A stretch of DNA of 64,000 nucleotides from Mastigocoleus testarum BC008 (GTDB lineage: Bacteria; Cyanobacteriota; Cyanobacteriia; Cyanobacteriales; Nostocaceae). The notes under the pieces are model-generated. The model made no database searches and was not told the DNA's origin. It saw only the letters and a list, made by a program, of their open reading frames with translations. The position numbers and the translations under genes are program-made. Each line of letters begins with the position of its first letter. Within the stretch, counting starts at the first letter, position 1. The stretch covers positions 5,566-69,565 of the forward strand of contig NZ_LMTZ01000085.1 of assembly GCF_001456025.1 (NCBI RefSeq). The letters are read 5' to 3'. Below, in pieces: positions 7,112-15,920 of the stretch.

Positions 7112-9865
7112 CTAATTTGCTTGAGGTGGTAATTCAATAGGTGGTAACCCATCAGACTCGACCGGTAAGGAATCTGGTGGTGATGAATTTGTGCGATCGC
7201 CAGGTATAGAAGTGTCAGACCTCCCAGAATTAGATGCTCCATTAGATACTCCAGAGTTGGATCCCCCAGAATTATTTCCAGGAGTAAAAGGTTGCGATCT
7301 GTTCAGCGAATTCGATTCAATAGTTTCGATTACCACTGATTGAATTTTTTCCTCTCCAGCTTTATTGGTTACCCTCAATTTAATTACTTCACTACTTGGT
7401 GGTCTACTTAGGGGATACCTGCTGATAGAACCTTGATTACTAACAACTCCTGGTGCAGGAAGTATTTCCACTTTGATATCTTCACCGTCTTTTACTTGCC
7501 AAGATACTGCTATATTTGCACTGAGGCGTTGTTTATTGAGAACAAAAGTCTGTTTGGGACGATTTTTTACTTCACGACCATTAATTTTAAAGGAACTTAT
7601 CTCGATCGGGGTTGCAGGTTTCGGTGGTGGAGGTTGAATTTTGATTTTTGGTGTTTGCTTAGAAATTACAGATTTATCTTTATCATCCTGTGGAATTGCT
7701 TCTGCTGTTGGGATCGCCGTCAGGGTGAAAATATATTCCCCTGCTTTATGTGCATCATAGATGGGTATATCGCTACATTTTAATTTTTGTGCTTCATTCA
7801 GTATTGTCTGAAATTGACAAAATGTTTGCAATTCTGTCGGAAGATTACCATCGGTAAATTTGTAAATCTTTTCTGCACTATTGACTAAACCATCAGGTGT
7901 TTTTCCTACCAATCTCAGCTCTTGAATATTTTCGGGAATACCAATTTCCCAATTTAGCTTAATCGGAGCGATCGCAATATCATCTGATGATTTCTTGACT
8001 GATGATTGTTTAGCTGTTGACAAATTAGCATCTATTTCTTCATAAACAGATTGGGAAGAGGATAATTTAAGAATATTTGGTGATGGTAACGGTGGTGGTG
8101 GATTAATCGTTATTGTATCGGTAATTTGAGATGAAGATGGTCGTTCTGAATTTTGTTTGGAGAATACTTCTAATTTATAATTATATTTACCTGCTTTTTG
8201 AGGCATTTGACCGGAGAAATCACAACTTAATGTATTAATATCATCATCATTATTTGTGTCCATAAAAGGCATGGGAATATTGAGAAAATTATCTAAAGAT
8301 AGAGGATTATTTTGATTGGAACGATTTTTCTTTGCAGATTGTGCTTGACTAGAATCTCCAATAAAATTACAGTCCCCAAATTCTAATGCGAATCCCTTTT
8401 TTTCTTTATCTTGAGAGATTTTATCTGATAAAAAGTAATTTATCCTATTCCGCTCTACATTACTTTCTAAAAGAATAAGAGTTATTTTATCAATTTTTTC
8501 CGAATCACTAATTTCCCAGTAAAGAGGAATTTCAGTATATTCACCTTGCTGATATATTTTTTGTTGCTTTTCGTATTTTTTATCTTTAGTCTCAAACTTT
8601 TCAACTTTTGGGGGTACTTGTGGAATTTTACTCTGTAAAACATCCCACCAAATAATCACAATTATCCCACCAACACCTAATAGAGCTAATAAGACCAATA
8701 ACCATAATACCCACCAAGAACGAGATTGCCAGAGAATTTTACCTTGAGGTAAACTCTGAGGTATCGCTAATTCTTCCTTGGTTTCTGGTAATAGAAACTT
8801 CTTGGTGTTGTTAACATCAACATCAAAAGTAAATTCTAATCCTTTACCTCGTAAATGACGACGCCATCGCAACCATTTTTTGGGTTCTGTCTTTAAAACA
8901 ACTGTTTCGGTTACTCCGGGTAATATTTTGACAATTGAAGGTCGCAAAGAATAGTTGAAAATACCCTTTTTATCTTTGATATCTAGTTTAAGTTCTCGTT
9001 TGATATTTCCTTGGTTGGTTAACTCAATTTCAAATTCACCTTCTTCTAACGGTACTTTGCGGGAGTTGGGAGACATTTCCACATCCAACCTATCGTCAGA
9101 TAAAATCCGTAAGTAAAGGATATCTAACAATACTAAATCTTCTCTATTACTTGATATCAAACGAATTGTCGGACAATAATTACCAGCAAATGTATATTTT
9201 GGTGGATGCAAAATAAGGGTTATTTCCCCTTCTTTACCTGGGTTTAATTCTAAACCATCAGTTTCTTTAACTAATCCAGGAATATCTAATTCACTTTCAG
9301 GATATTTGATGGTGTACCATGCTGCGGAGAATTCAGGTGTTAATTCAGATGAGATATAAAATCTATCTACTCTTCTGGAACGGTTTTCAACTCTTACTTT
9401 AACTTCTAATTTTTCTCCAGCTTTAAGTATTTTAGGATTAGTCGAACTAGTTGGTGGATAAATATTAAATTTTGGCTCATTGACCCATTGAGAGTCCCTG
9501 TCTGATGGTAAAACTCGAATATGTTGGGGACGACGAAAAATTTTCCCTGGGTATTGAGCTGCAGATTCAATTAAAACTTCATAGTTGTATAAATCTGGCT
9601 TTGCGGAGGTGGGAACTTGAAAGTTTAATGTTACCTCTTTAAAATCATTAGCATCTATTACTAAAGGATTTTTCTCACTGAAAGTACACCATCTTAATAA
9701 TGTTTCTGATTTTGAATCAGTAGCAGATATCCATAGGTCAACTTCTACTTTTTGACCGCTAGTATTTTTAACATAAAAATTATGTTTAACGCTACTTCCC
9801 CGTTTAATATCATGGCTAATTCCAGAGCGTTCTTCAATCAAAATGGGGCTACTGGCAATTTGCAT
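7112..9865 (-). CDS. Large single-pass membrane protein with Ig-like arrays, injection-system associated
   Basis: This 917-residue protein has three N-terminal Ig-like/CARDB-type beta domains (about 1-110, 120-250, 255-370; blocks such as NFYVKNTSGQKVEVDLW and EIELTNQGNIKRELKLDI). A basic KKWLRWRRHLRGKGLEFTF block follows. One strong transmembrane helix (about 383-407, WWVLWLLVLLALLGVGG) precedes a long C-terminal half of further beta-rich segments ending in a Ser/Asn/Pro-rich tail. There is no signal peptide. It overlaps the 3' end of the upstream gene by 17 bp, implying translational coupling. Its N-terminal architecture matches the upstream protein, so the two are paralogues with different C-terminal modules. 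Similar Ig-array plus TM proteins occur with eCIS genes in other bacteria. A membrane-anchor or scaffold role is inference. Confidence 0.7.
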   Translation of the reverse strand: MQIASSPILIEERSGISHDIKRGSSVKHNFYVKNTSGQKVEVDLWISATDSKSETLLRWCTFSEKNPLVIDANDFKEVTLNFQVPTSAKPDLYNYEVLIESAAQYPGKIFRRPQHIRVLPSDRDSQWVNEPKFNIYPPTSSTNPKILKAGEKLEVKVRVENRSRRVDRFYISSELTPEFSAAWYTIKYPESELDIPGLVKETDGLELNPGKEGEITLILHPPKYTFAGNYCPTIRLISSNREDLVLLDILYLRILSDDRLDVEMSPNSRKVPLEEGEFEIELTNQGNIKRELKLDIKDKKGIFNYSLRPSIVKILPGVTETVVLKTEPKKWLRWRRHLRGKGLEFTFDVDVNNTKKFLLPETKEELAIPQSLPQGKILWQSRSWWVLWLLVLLALLGVGGIIVIIWWDVLQSKIPQVPPKVEKFETKDKKYEKQQKIYQQGEYTEIPLYWEISDSEKIDKITLILLESNVERNRINYFLSDKISQDKEKKGFALEFGDCNFIGDSSQAQSAKKNRSNQNNPLSLDNFLNIPMPFMDTNNDDDINTLSCDFSGQMPQKAGKYNYKLEVFSKQNSERPSSSQITDTITINPPPPLPSPNILKLSSSQSVYEEIDANLSTAKQSSVKKSSDDIAIAPIKLNWEIGIPENIQELRLVGKTPDGLVNSAEKIYKFTDGNLPTELQTFCQFQTILNEAQKLKCSDIPIYDAHKAGEYIFTLTAIPTAEAIPQDDKDKSVISKQTPKIKIQPPPPKPATPIEISSFKINGREVKNRPKQTFVLNKQRLSANIAVSWQVKDGEDIKVEILPAPGVVSNQGSISRYPLSRPPSSEVIKLRVTNKAGEEKIQSVVIETIESNSLNRSQPFTPGNNSGGSNSGVSNGASNSGRSDTSIPGDRTNSSPPDSLPVESDGLPPIELPPQAN

Positions 9866-12260
9866 TATCTTTCATCCCTTTACGATATAGTTTGACGTTG
9901 TTATCATCATCACCACTAGTTAGTAGAAAATAATGTTCTTGTCCTTGCGTTAATTTTTTAATATCAACGCTATTGAATTTTATATCGGGTAAATAAGCAA
10001 CTTCCTGTTGACAATTAGCTTTTAAACCACCTTCTTTCAACTTCCAAATTATTATCCGTCCATCATCTCCGGTACTAGCCAAATAATCCCCATTTTGAGT
10101 TAAAGCGACGGAACGTACTGGTTGTTTATCGTGACCATCATGCCATTGTTCAATAATTGCATTATCACAGCTATAATTTGTATTTTCAGATTGATTATTA
10201 TTATTTTTAATAATATCTAGTTTACTTTTTATTACTGCTTTTTTTGTACTTATATTAGTAATTTTGAGTATACATTGACGAATTTTATTTAGGTCCCATA
10301 GGGTAATATAACCCTGGTTATCTGCACTTGCTAAAACATTATTTTCTATAGATAAACTAGTTATATAATGTTGTTGACCCATTACTGGGATAAAAGAATT
10401 TTTCTTTTTAGATGCGCGAATTTGATTTTTCCATTCATAACGAATAGGAATATATTTATTTGTTTTTGGTTGCCAAGCTACCATTTTATTGAAACGTCCC
10501 GCACTTATAATTAGGGGATTATTATCTTTACTCTCATCAATAGCTAAAGCAGAAATTGCAAAATCAAAATTTCGACTTTGAATGGGATTTGATCTAGTTT
10601 TATTTGTGTTTATATTGGAATTTGTATTGGAATTTGTATTAGAAGTTCTCTTAAGATCCCATTGATTAATCAGACCATTACCATGGGCGCTAAATAAATA
10701 GTCATGACTATTTTGGGTAAAAACTAAATCAAAGACGCGGTTAGCTTTGTTCAAACTAAAAGAATTTTTCAGTTTATTTGCAGAAATATCCCATAACTTA
10801 ACTTCCCCATTTTCTAGTCCAACTGCAATTACATCATTATCTTTTGGACTTTGACGAATGACTCGTACAGCTTTTCCTAAACTTTTGGCATCTGCAATTT
10901 CACCTTTAGCCTTAAGATAAGTATGTCCTGGATACAAAAAACCTTCTTCAACTTGCCAACGTCGAATAGTTTGATCGCTAGAACCACTGAATACTAGGCT
11001 ACCATTACCAAAAAATCTGACAGAATTAACAGGTCCTGTATGATAGGTTGGCTCATGCATTAATATTTTCAACAATATTAATAACGGAATTAACATTAAC
11101 CCCCCAAGTTGAGCCCAGAAAGGAATTATCGGTAAAATTTTAAGTTCTAAAACTTCAGTACTGGGTTTGGGGTAAACATCTGTAATCAATTCTCCAGAAA
11201 CAGGGCTACTTAAAATAGGAGAAACTGTAAATTTATGGTTTTTTGTTCTACCGAACCAATGTCTTTTAGCTGCAGCAATGAGAGACATTATTTTTGTCTC
11301 TGTCGGAGTAATTTTTATTGGTTCTGGTATTTCTAAATTACATAATTTTTGATATTGTTCGGGAACTGTAATATCTACTTGGGTAACTAAATTACTGTCA
11401 TTCCAAAATGTGAGTTCGTACTTTGCTATATTCCGAGAGTTTGTCTTCTGAGAGTTTATATTTTGAGAATTTTTGCTTTTTTCCCCAGGGATAAGACTTT
11501 TTTTGGTTGGAATTATTTGTTGTTTATCACTGCAACTAAATTCAACTACCCCGTCAGGAATAATTTCTAAAACACCAGATTCACTTGCAGGATATTGAGT
11601 AGTATCTGACTTAACTTCTATTTTGAACTTATATTCTTTACTCAGACTAAGCTTAGATGGTTGACACCAAAAAATTGTTTTTTCAAAATCTCCTGGTTCT
11701 ATATCTAATTTTCTTTTAACTCCCTTAGTCATCCAATCAGGATTTAATCCCGAACAGATTAAAGTGATGTGAGAAAATTTTGAACTGAGATTATATACTA
11801 ATACCGGAATTTCAAATTTATCATTTGGAGCAACTTTGAATACTTTTACAGGCATTTCTACACGTAAAGGTCTCAAAGGTTTATTAATCTTTAATTTTAG
11901 TTTTTGACTCGTATATAAGTTAGCATCTTCAACGGAAAAAACTCTCAAAATTAAATCAATTGTTGTATCGTAAGCTGGAATTGGTGCTTTAGTAATAGCT
12001 ACTTGAAATTTTGTCTTACTACCAGGTGGTTTTTTTGCACAAACTTCTGGTTCGATGTTGCACCATTTAACCTGAGAGTTTTCATCCATACCGGGTGTGG
12101 ATAACTCTAATTGAAAACTAGCAAATTTATCACTGTTATTAGTAACTTCAACTTCAAATGTATTTTCACTATTAATACTAGAGTTATAAGCATCAAATGA
12201 ATTATCTGGGGTAAATTCTAACTGCCTTCTTGAGACTACTGCTGTTACCTTGCTTATCAT
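9849..12260 (-). CDS. Ig-array, transmembrane, WD40 propeller protein, injection-system associated
   Basis: This 803-residue protein has three N-terminal Ig-like domains (to about 370) that parallel those of the following gene, including a KRHWFGRTKNHKFTV block just before one transmembrane helix (about 378-402, LGGLMLIPLLILLKILM). After the membrane come about six WD40-type blades (HTGPVNSVRFF, GLENGEVKLWDI, GNGLINQWDL, DNQGYITLWDL, DGRIIIWKL, NNVKLYR). WD40 propellers usually bind proteins, so this could link a membrane to a cytoplasmic or baseplate partner. Asn/Ser-rich loops between the blades look locally expanded. It overlaps the next gene by 17 bp and lies 351 bp downstream of the DUF4159 fusion gene. 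Function is inferred from architecture and context only. Confidence 0.72.
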   Translation of the reverse strand: MISKVTAVVSRRQLEFTPDNSFDAYNSSINSENTFEVEVTNNSDKFASFQLELSTPGMDENSQVKWCNIEPEVCAKKPPGSKTKFQVAITKAPIPAYDTTIDLILRVFSVEDANLYTSQKLKLKINKPLRPLRVEMPVKVFKVAPNDKFEIPVLVYNLSSKFSHITLICSGLNPDWMTKGVKRKLDIEPGDFEKTIFWCQPSKLSLSKEYKFKIEVKSDTTQYPASESGVLEIIPDGVVEFSCSDKQQIIPTKKSLIPGEKSKNSQNINSQKTNSRNIAKYELTFWNDSNLVTQVDITVPEQYQKLCNLEIPEPIKITPTETKIMSLIAAAKRHWFGRTKNHKFTVSPILSSPVSGELITDVYPKPSTEVLELKILPIIPFWAQLGGLMLIPLLILLKILMHEPTYHTGPVNSVRFFGNGSLVFSGSSDQTIRRWQVEEGFLYPGHTYLKAKGEIADAKSLGKAVRVIRQSPKDNDVIAVGLENGEVKLWDISANKLKNSFSLNKANRVFDLVFTQNSHDYLFSAHGNGLINQWDLKRTSNTNSNTNSNINTNKTRSNPIQSRNFDFAISALAIDESKDNNPLIISAGRFNKMVAWQPKTNKYIPIRYEWKNQIRASKKKNSFIPVMGQQHYITSLSIENNVLASADNQGYITLWDLNKIRQCILKITNISTKKAVIKSKLDIIKNNNNQSENTNYSCDNAIIEQWHDGHDKQPVRSVALTQNGDYLASTGDDGRIIIWKLKEGGLKANCQQEVAYLPDIKFNSVDIKKLTQGQEHYFLLTSGDDDNNVKLYRKGMKDNANCQ

Positions 12261-12467
12261 TAGTAAAATATTTTAATAATTAAATTAGTTGAAAAATAAC
12301 ATTAAAAACAAAAACTATGAATCTGAAAAGAGATAGAGCAGTAAAAAATAGTTTTTTATTGATGTATGTATTACTCTATCGATAAATTAATTTGATAAAT
12401 TTAATTTTATTATTTTGTTAAAAGATAAACCTAAATTTCAAATTATCTGTATCCTTTTACCTATTTC

Positions 12468-12590
12468 TTATACCAAATCCGATTTTTAAAACCCCTTTAT
12501 ATTTTTTTGGATTTTCCCCTACACTTCCTACACCTCCCACACTTCACCCTCTCATTCTAAAAAGGGGTAATTAACCCGGACTTAGTATTA
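12468..12590. mobile_element. MITE-like repeat with an internal CTACACTTCC-type minisatellite, copy 1
   Basis: The left end (TTATACCAAATCCGATTTTT) and right end (reverse complement starts TAATACTAAGTCCGGGTT) are imperfect inverted repeats of roughly 30 bp. Between them is a short array of CCTACACTTCC/CACCTCCCACAC units. Related copies lie at 40345-40461 (left end missing) and 46145-46290 (opposite orientation). It sits in the gap between the DUF4159 fusion gene and the WD40 gene. The remainder of that gap (12261-12467) is AT-rich without visible features. Confidence 0.6.
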
Positions 12591-12611
12591 TCTCCTATTA
12601 CCTAAAATTCA

Positions 12612-13823
12612 TTAACGAAGATAAGATTTATTAGAATCCATACTTGTCTCTTGTAATAACTGAGTCATATGTCGTCTTTGCAAAGCAAAATTAAGTATGT
12701 TAATCCCAAACTCTTGAGCCGAACGAATCTCATGACGTTCTAAATCTAAATTTTCATCCAATCCCCAAGCTGCAGATAAATCGCCCTCTATTAAAATTAT
12801 TCCACCACCATTCCACAGCTGGACAGACTGTTGATTGATTTGGGGAGGTTTTGCAAATAAAAAAGGTTGCGATCGCAATGGATGATTCGCACTAAGTCTT
12901 CGCCAAGATTGCAAAGAAATTTGAAACTGATATGCAACTGCTTTCTTCACTTTCTCTGAGCGATCGCTATTTGGAGAAGGAAGTTCAATAAGAATTACAC
13001 CACCCGTTTTCAAATATTGGGTGAACCTTTCTAATTCTGTATCGTACAAATTCATAGCTTGTAATCCAGCAACATAAACCAGATCGTAATCGTTGAGGTC
13101 AGTATCAAGATTAACCTGTCCAACCTCCGTTGAACCATGGAAGTTCGGATAAAGACTAGATACGGATTGCATTAAATATAGAAGATTTTCACAAGTTGCA
13201 GTAAGGGTTGTTGCAACTCTGATAATCGCTTGTGGTCTAGCCTTTGCGAAACGACGATGGTGTAAATTTATCTGGTTGTATCCTGGGAAAAGTATATCTT
13301 CTGGGTTTTCTAGTTCTACTATCCCCGAGCGTAACTCAATGCGACATAATTCTACTTCTCGATCTGTGGGTGGAGTGGTTTTTTCATCAAATCGAAACCA
13401 CTCTCGAAGCAAATGACTCGAGTTTACTTTCTCTCCTGGATTATCCGGTTCGACATAGCTTGCAACTAAATATACTGTTAGGGTTCCTGTTGTGGGAGCA
13501 CTGGTAGCAATTCTAAACTTGCGGTCTATGGATGGATCGACAATGATTGGGTTTCCATCTAAATCAATCGCTATTCCTGGTTGAATTTCTACCCAACGTT
13601 TGTCCCTAAATCTTGCATTTGCTTCCGATGGAGCTTGAATAACTCTTACTCCTAAACCGCAAACAATACCTGGTTCGTTTAGAGACTGATAGTGAACATT
13701 TTGTCGATGTCGATGATAACGATGAGCTAATCCCCAACGTTCTGCATTCATCATCAAACCGTCATAGACATGAAGGCGTTGTAAGGGTTGAGGAAATGGT
13801 GGGGGAAAAGATTGATTAACCAT
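12612..13823 (-). CDS. Injection-system accessory protein with C-terminal DUF4159-like domain
   Basis: In this 403-residue protein the N-terminal half starts LHVYDGLMMNAERWGLAHRY and continues with QNVHYQSLNEPGIVCGLGV. I associate this block with proteins encoded beside eCIS baseplate genes. It is followed by beta-rich sequence (VEIQPGIAIDLDGNPIIV). The C-terminal half has the DUF4159/glutamine-amidotransferase-like pattern: DYDLVYVAGLQAM, then FTQYLKTGGVILIE and an NGGGIILIEGDLSAAWG block. No signal peptide or membrane segment is visible. It is the first gene of the minus-strand group in this window. A role in baseplate assembly or target interaction is inference from neighbours. The DUF4159 domain has no known activity. 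Confidence 0.72.
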   Translation of the reverse strand: MVNQSFPPPFPQPLQRLHVYDGLMMNAERWGLAHRYHRHRQNVHYQSLNEPGIVCGLGVRVIQAPSEANARFRDKRWVEIQPGIAIDLDGNPIIVDPSIDRKFRIATSAPTTGTLTVYLVASYVEPDNPGEKVNSSHLLREWFRFDEKTTPPTDREVELCRIELRSGIVELENPEDILFPGYNQINLHHRRFAKARPQAIIRVATTLTATCENLLYLMQSVSSLYPNFHGSTEVGQVNLDTDLNDYDLVYVAGLQAMNLYDTELERFTQYLKTGGVILIELPSPNSDRSEKVKKAVAYQFQISLQSWRRLSANHPLRSQPFLFAKPPQINQQSVQLWNGGGIILIEGDLSAAWGLDENLDLERHEIRSAQEFGINILNFALQRRHMTQLLQETSMDSNKSYLR

Positions 13824-14236
13824 TTTAGAATTTACAATATTCTTGTACCAAGTAGTTACAGATACTTGGAAAATTTTTATCTACTATCTACAAAAAATAA
13901 ATTATAGGTTTTATTCCAGAAATAAATTTCCCAATAATAAAAGTTGCCAAAAATTAATTTATTTAAGCAATTAGATTATTACATTAGTTTATTATCAATT
14001 TATTATCAAGATTCAAAGCAAATTGAAAGCAGTTAATACAGAAGCTAGAGTTTTTTGAGAAAAAGTACAATCTGGTAAACACATAATATTTAGGATAAAA
14101 AAATTACATTAAATACAATAATCGCAATGTTAAATATGACACTTTGCGTTAGTTGCTTTTGACTTAATAAATATATTTTGGCTTGGTAAAACGATTTTAA
14201 AAAGTTTTTTCGAGTTTAGATCTAATTTTTATTTTC

Positions 14237-14438
14237 TTTGGTAATTGGTAATTGGTATACGCCCGCGCCTAACGGCGTTAGCGGTAGCGTGACGTTAGCC
14301 ATAAGCACTGCGTGCCGCCGCTGAGAAGGTGCTGCGCGTTTGGACGCATCCTATGGATGAACGTGGCGCAATACCTACGGTACACTGGGTTAGCAGCCGC
14401 GCGTTCTTAGCGACATATGGTAATTGGTAATTGGTAAC
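14237..14438. repeat. GC-rich palindromic cassette inserted in a TTGGTAA heptamer tract
   Basis: TTGGTAA heptamers flank both sides (14237-14257 and 14415-14438) of a GC-rich block of about 155 bp. The block contains GCGCCTAACGGCGTTAGCGG, TAGCGTGACGTTAGCCATAA and other hairpin-forming words. The same words recur at 34821-34944 (reverse), 40158-40325 and 47198-47262. No ORF is present. The rest of the 13824-14552 gap is AT-rich and contains no other feature I can support. Confidence 0.7.
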
Positions 14439-14552
14439 TGTTAGCGATCGCTAATTTATAGGGCAAAACCAACTAATACAATGTAATTAATATTGCTGTC
14501 AAAGAAAACTAAACTTATAAATTTTTTTTAAAGATGATTTATACTCAACATC

Positions 14553-15845
14553 TCAAACAGTTAATTTTACATTTGTCACGCCATGACGCATTTGATGTTG
14601 TCTTTCGATCCAAGATTCGCGAATTTTCCAATGGAATAACCGAGCCAATTTAAATATCAGCGTTCGCAATAATGGATTTTTTGGAATTGATTTATTTTGT
14701 TCTGTTTCCGTTGCTTGGAGTTCTTGAACGCGAATAATTTCTGCCTCTCGTTCTGCTTGAATTTTGGCGAATGCAGCATCAATTAATTCATATTTAGTTT
14801 TTTCGGGACTAGTTTTTTCAAATCCAAATTCTTCAGATCCATTTTTTTCAGATTCACATTCTTCAGAATTAGATTTTTCAAACCGAGTATTTTTATTTAG
14901 TAACGGTACCAGGTGATTAACAGTAACAATTACATCGCGTAATGCAACATTAATACCTTGAGCGCGTACAGGAGCCATTGGATGAGCAGCATCACCTAAA
15001 AGTATCACTCCAGGAGCATACCAGGACGGACAACGACCGATAACAACTGATAATTTAATGGGTCGTTCGATTGTATCAGCATGGGTAACAAAATGTTCTG
15101 CAAGCCATGATGGTGAGAGTGATGCAAAAATTTCAGCCCATTCAACTTTTGTTCTGTCGGTATTTGTATCTCCCATTAAAGTCCAAGCGAGATGTAGTTT
15201 TCCCGGATCGGCTCCATGAAATACAGCAAAAGCTTCTTCACCGTTACCGATCGCACAAAACAGATTATTTTCTACAAAGCGAGGATGGGCTAAAAGCTTG
15301 AACCAAAGAACATCCATATCCTTTGGTTGACGCTCCAACTTTAATCCAGCACGTTGTCGAACAACAGAATTACGTCCATCTGCACCAACCACAACATCAG
15401 CAGTAATTTCCCTACCGTCGTTTAGCTTTACTCCAGCAACACGATTATCAACACGCAGTAAATCTTTTATTGCAACGCCTTGAAGAAATTCAAAATTTTC
15501 GTATTTTTTAGCTTGATTAACTAAAGCTTCTAATAGGGGTGGTTGAGATACCAGAGTACATGCTTTAGTTCCAGTTTCTATCGGTTCGTCAACCCGAAAT
15601 AAAGATTTCTTACCTAAAATAAATTCCCATCCATCTAATCTTCGATGCGGAACCCCTTCCAGTAAATGAGATAATCCCATTTGTTCTAACGCATCTAAAC
15701 CACTTGGCATTAATCCTTCACCACGAAACACTCGGTGAAAATCTGTAGTTGCTTCAATTAATGTGACACTAATACCACGTTCTACGAGCAATAGAGCAAG
15801 TGTAGCACCAGTCGGACCTGCTCCTGCAATTGCGACTTGTACCAT
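14553..15845 (-). CDS. FAD-dependent monooxygenase (UbiH/PHBH-like)
   Basis: This 430-residue flavoprotein has an N-terminal Rossmann motif (VAIAGAGPTGATLALLLVE), the mid-chain VVGADGRNSVVRQRAGL block and the FAD-ribityl motif ILLGDAAHPMAPVRAQGIN. This fits NAD(P)H-dependent aromatic or polyketide hydroxylases of the UbiH/p-hydroxybenzoate hydroxylase group. The substrate cannot be predicted. After residue ~315 there is an unusual low-complexity, Ser/Glu/Lys-rich insertion of about 30 residues (SEECESEKNGSEEF and similar). It is encoded by near-repeats of about 30 bp and sits in a helix-helix loop. The C-terminus is the basic helical end usual for cyanobacterial members. It appears monocistronic, 75 bp after the phosphatase gene on the same strand. 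Confidence 0.85.
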   Translation of the reverse strand: MVQVAIAGAGPTGATLALLLVERGISVTLIEATTDFHRVFRGEGLMPSGLDALEQMGLSHLLEGVPHRRLDGWEFILGKKSLFRVDEPIETGTKACTLVSQPPLLEALVNQAKKYENFEFLQGVAIKDLLRVDNRVAGVKLNDGREITADVVVGADGRNSVVRQRAGLKLERQPKDMDVLWFKLLAHPRFVENNLFCAIGNGEEAFAVFHGADPGKLHLAWTLMGDTNTDRTKVEWAEIFASLSPSWLAEHFVTHADTIERPIKLSVVIGRCPSWYAPGVILLGDAAHPMAPVRAQGINVALRDVIVTVNHLVPLLNKNTRFEKSNSEECESEKNGSEEFGFEKTSPEKTKYELIDAAFAKIQAEREAEIIRVQELQATETEQNKSIPKNPLLRTLIFKLARLFHWKIRESWIERQHQMRHGVTNVKLTV

Positions 15846-15920
15846 ACTTATTCTCCCTTCGTCTCGTTTATACGTGTAATTTTATTGTAGTAATTTCAAC
15901 AGATGTGAGGAGAAACAGCT

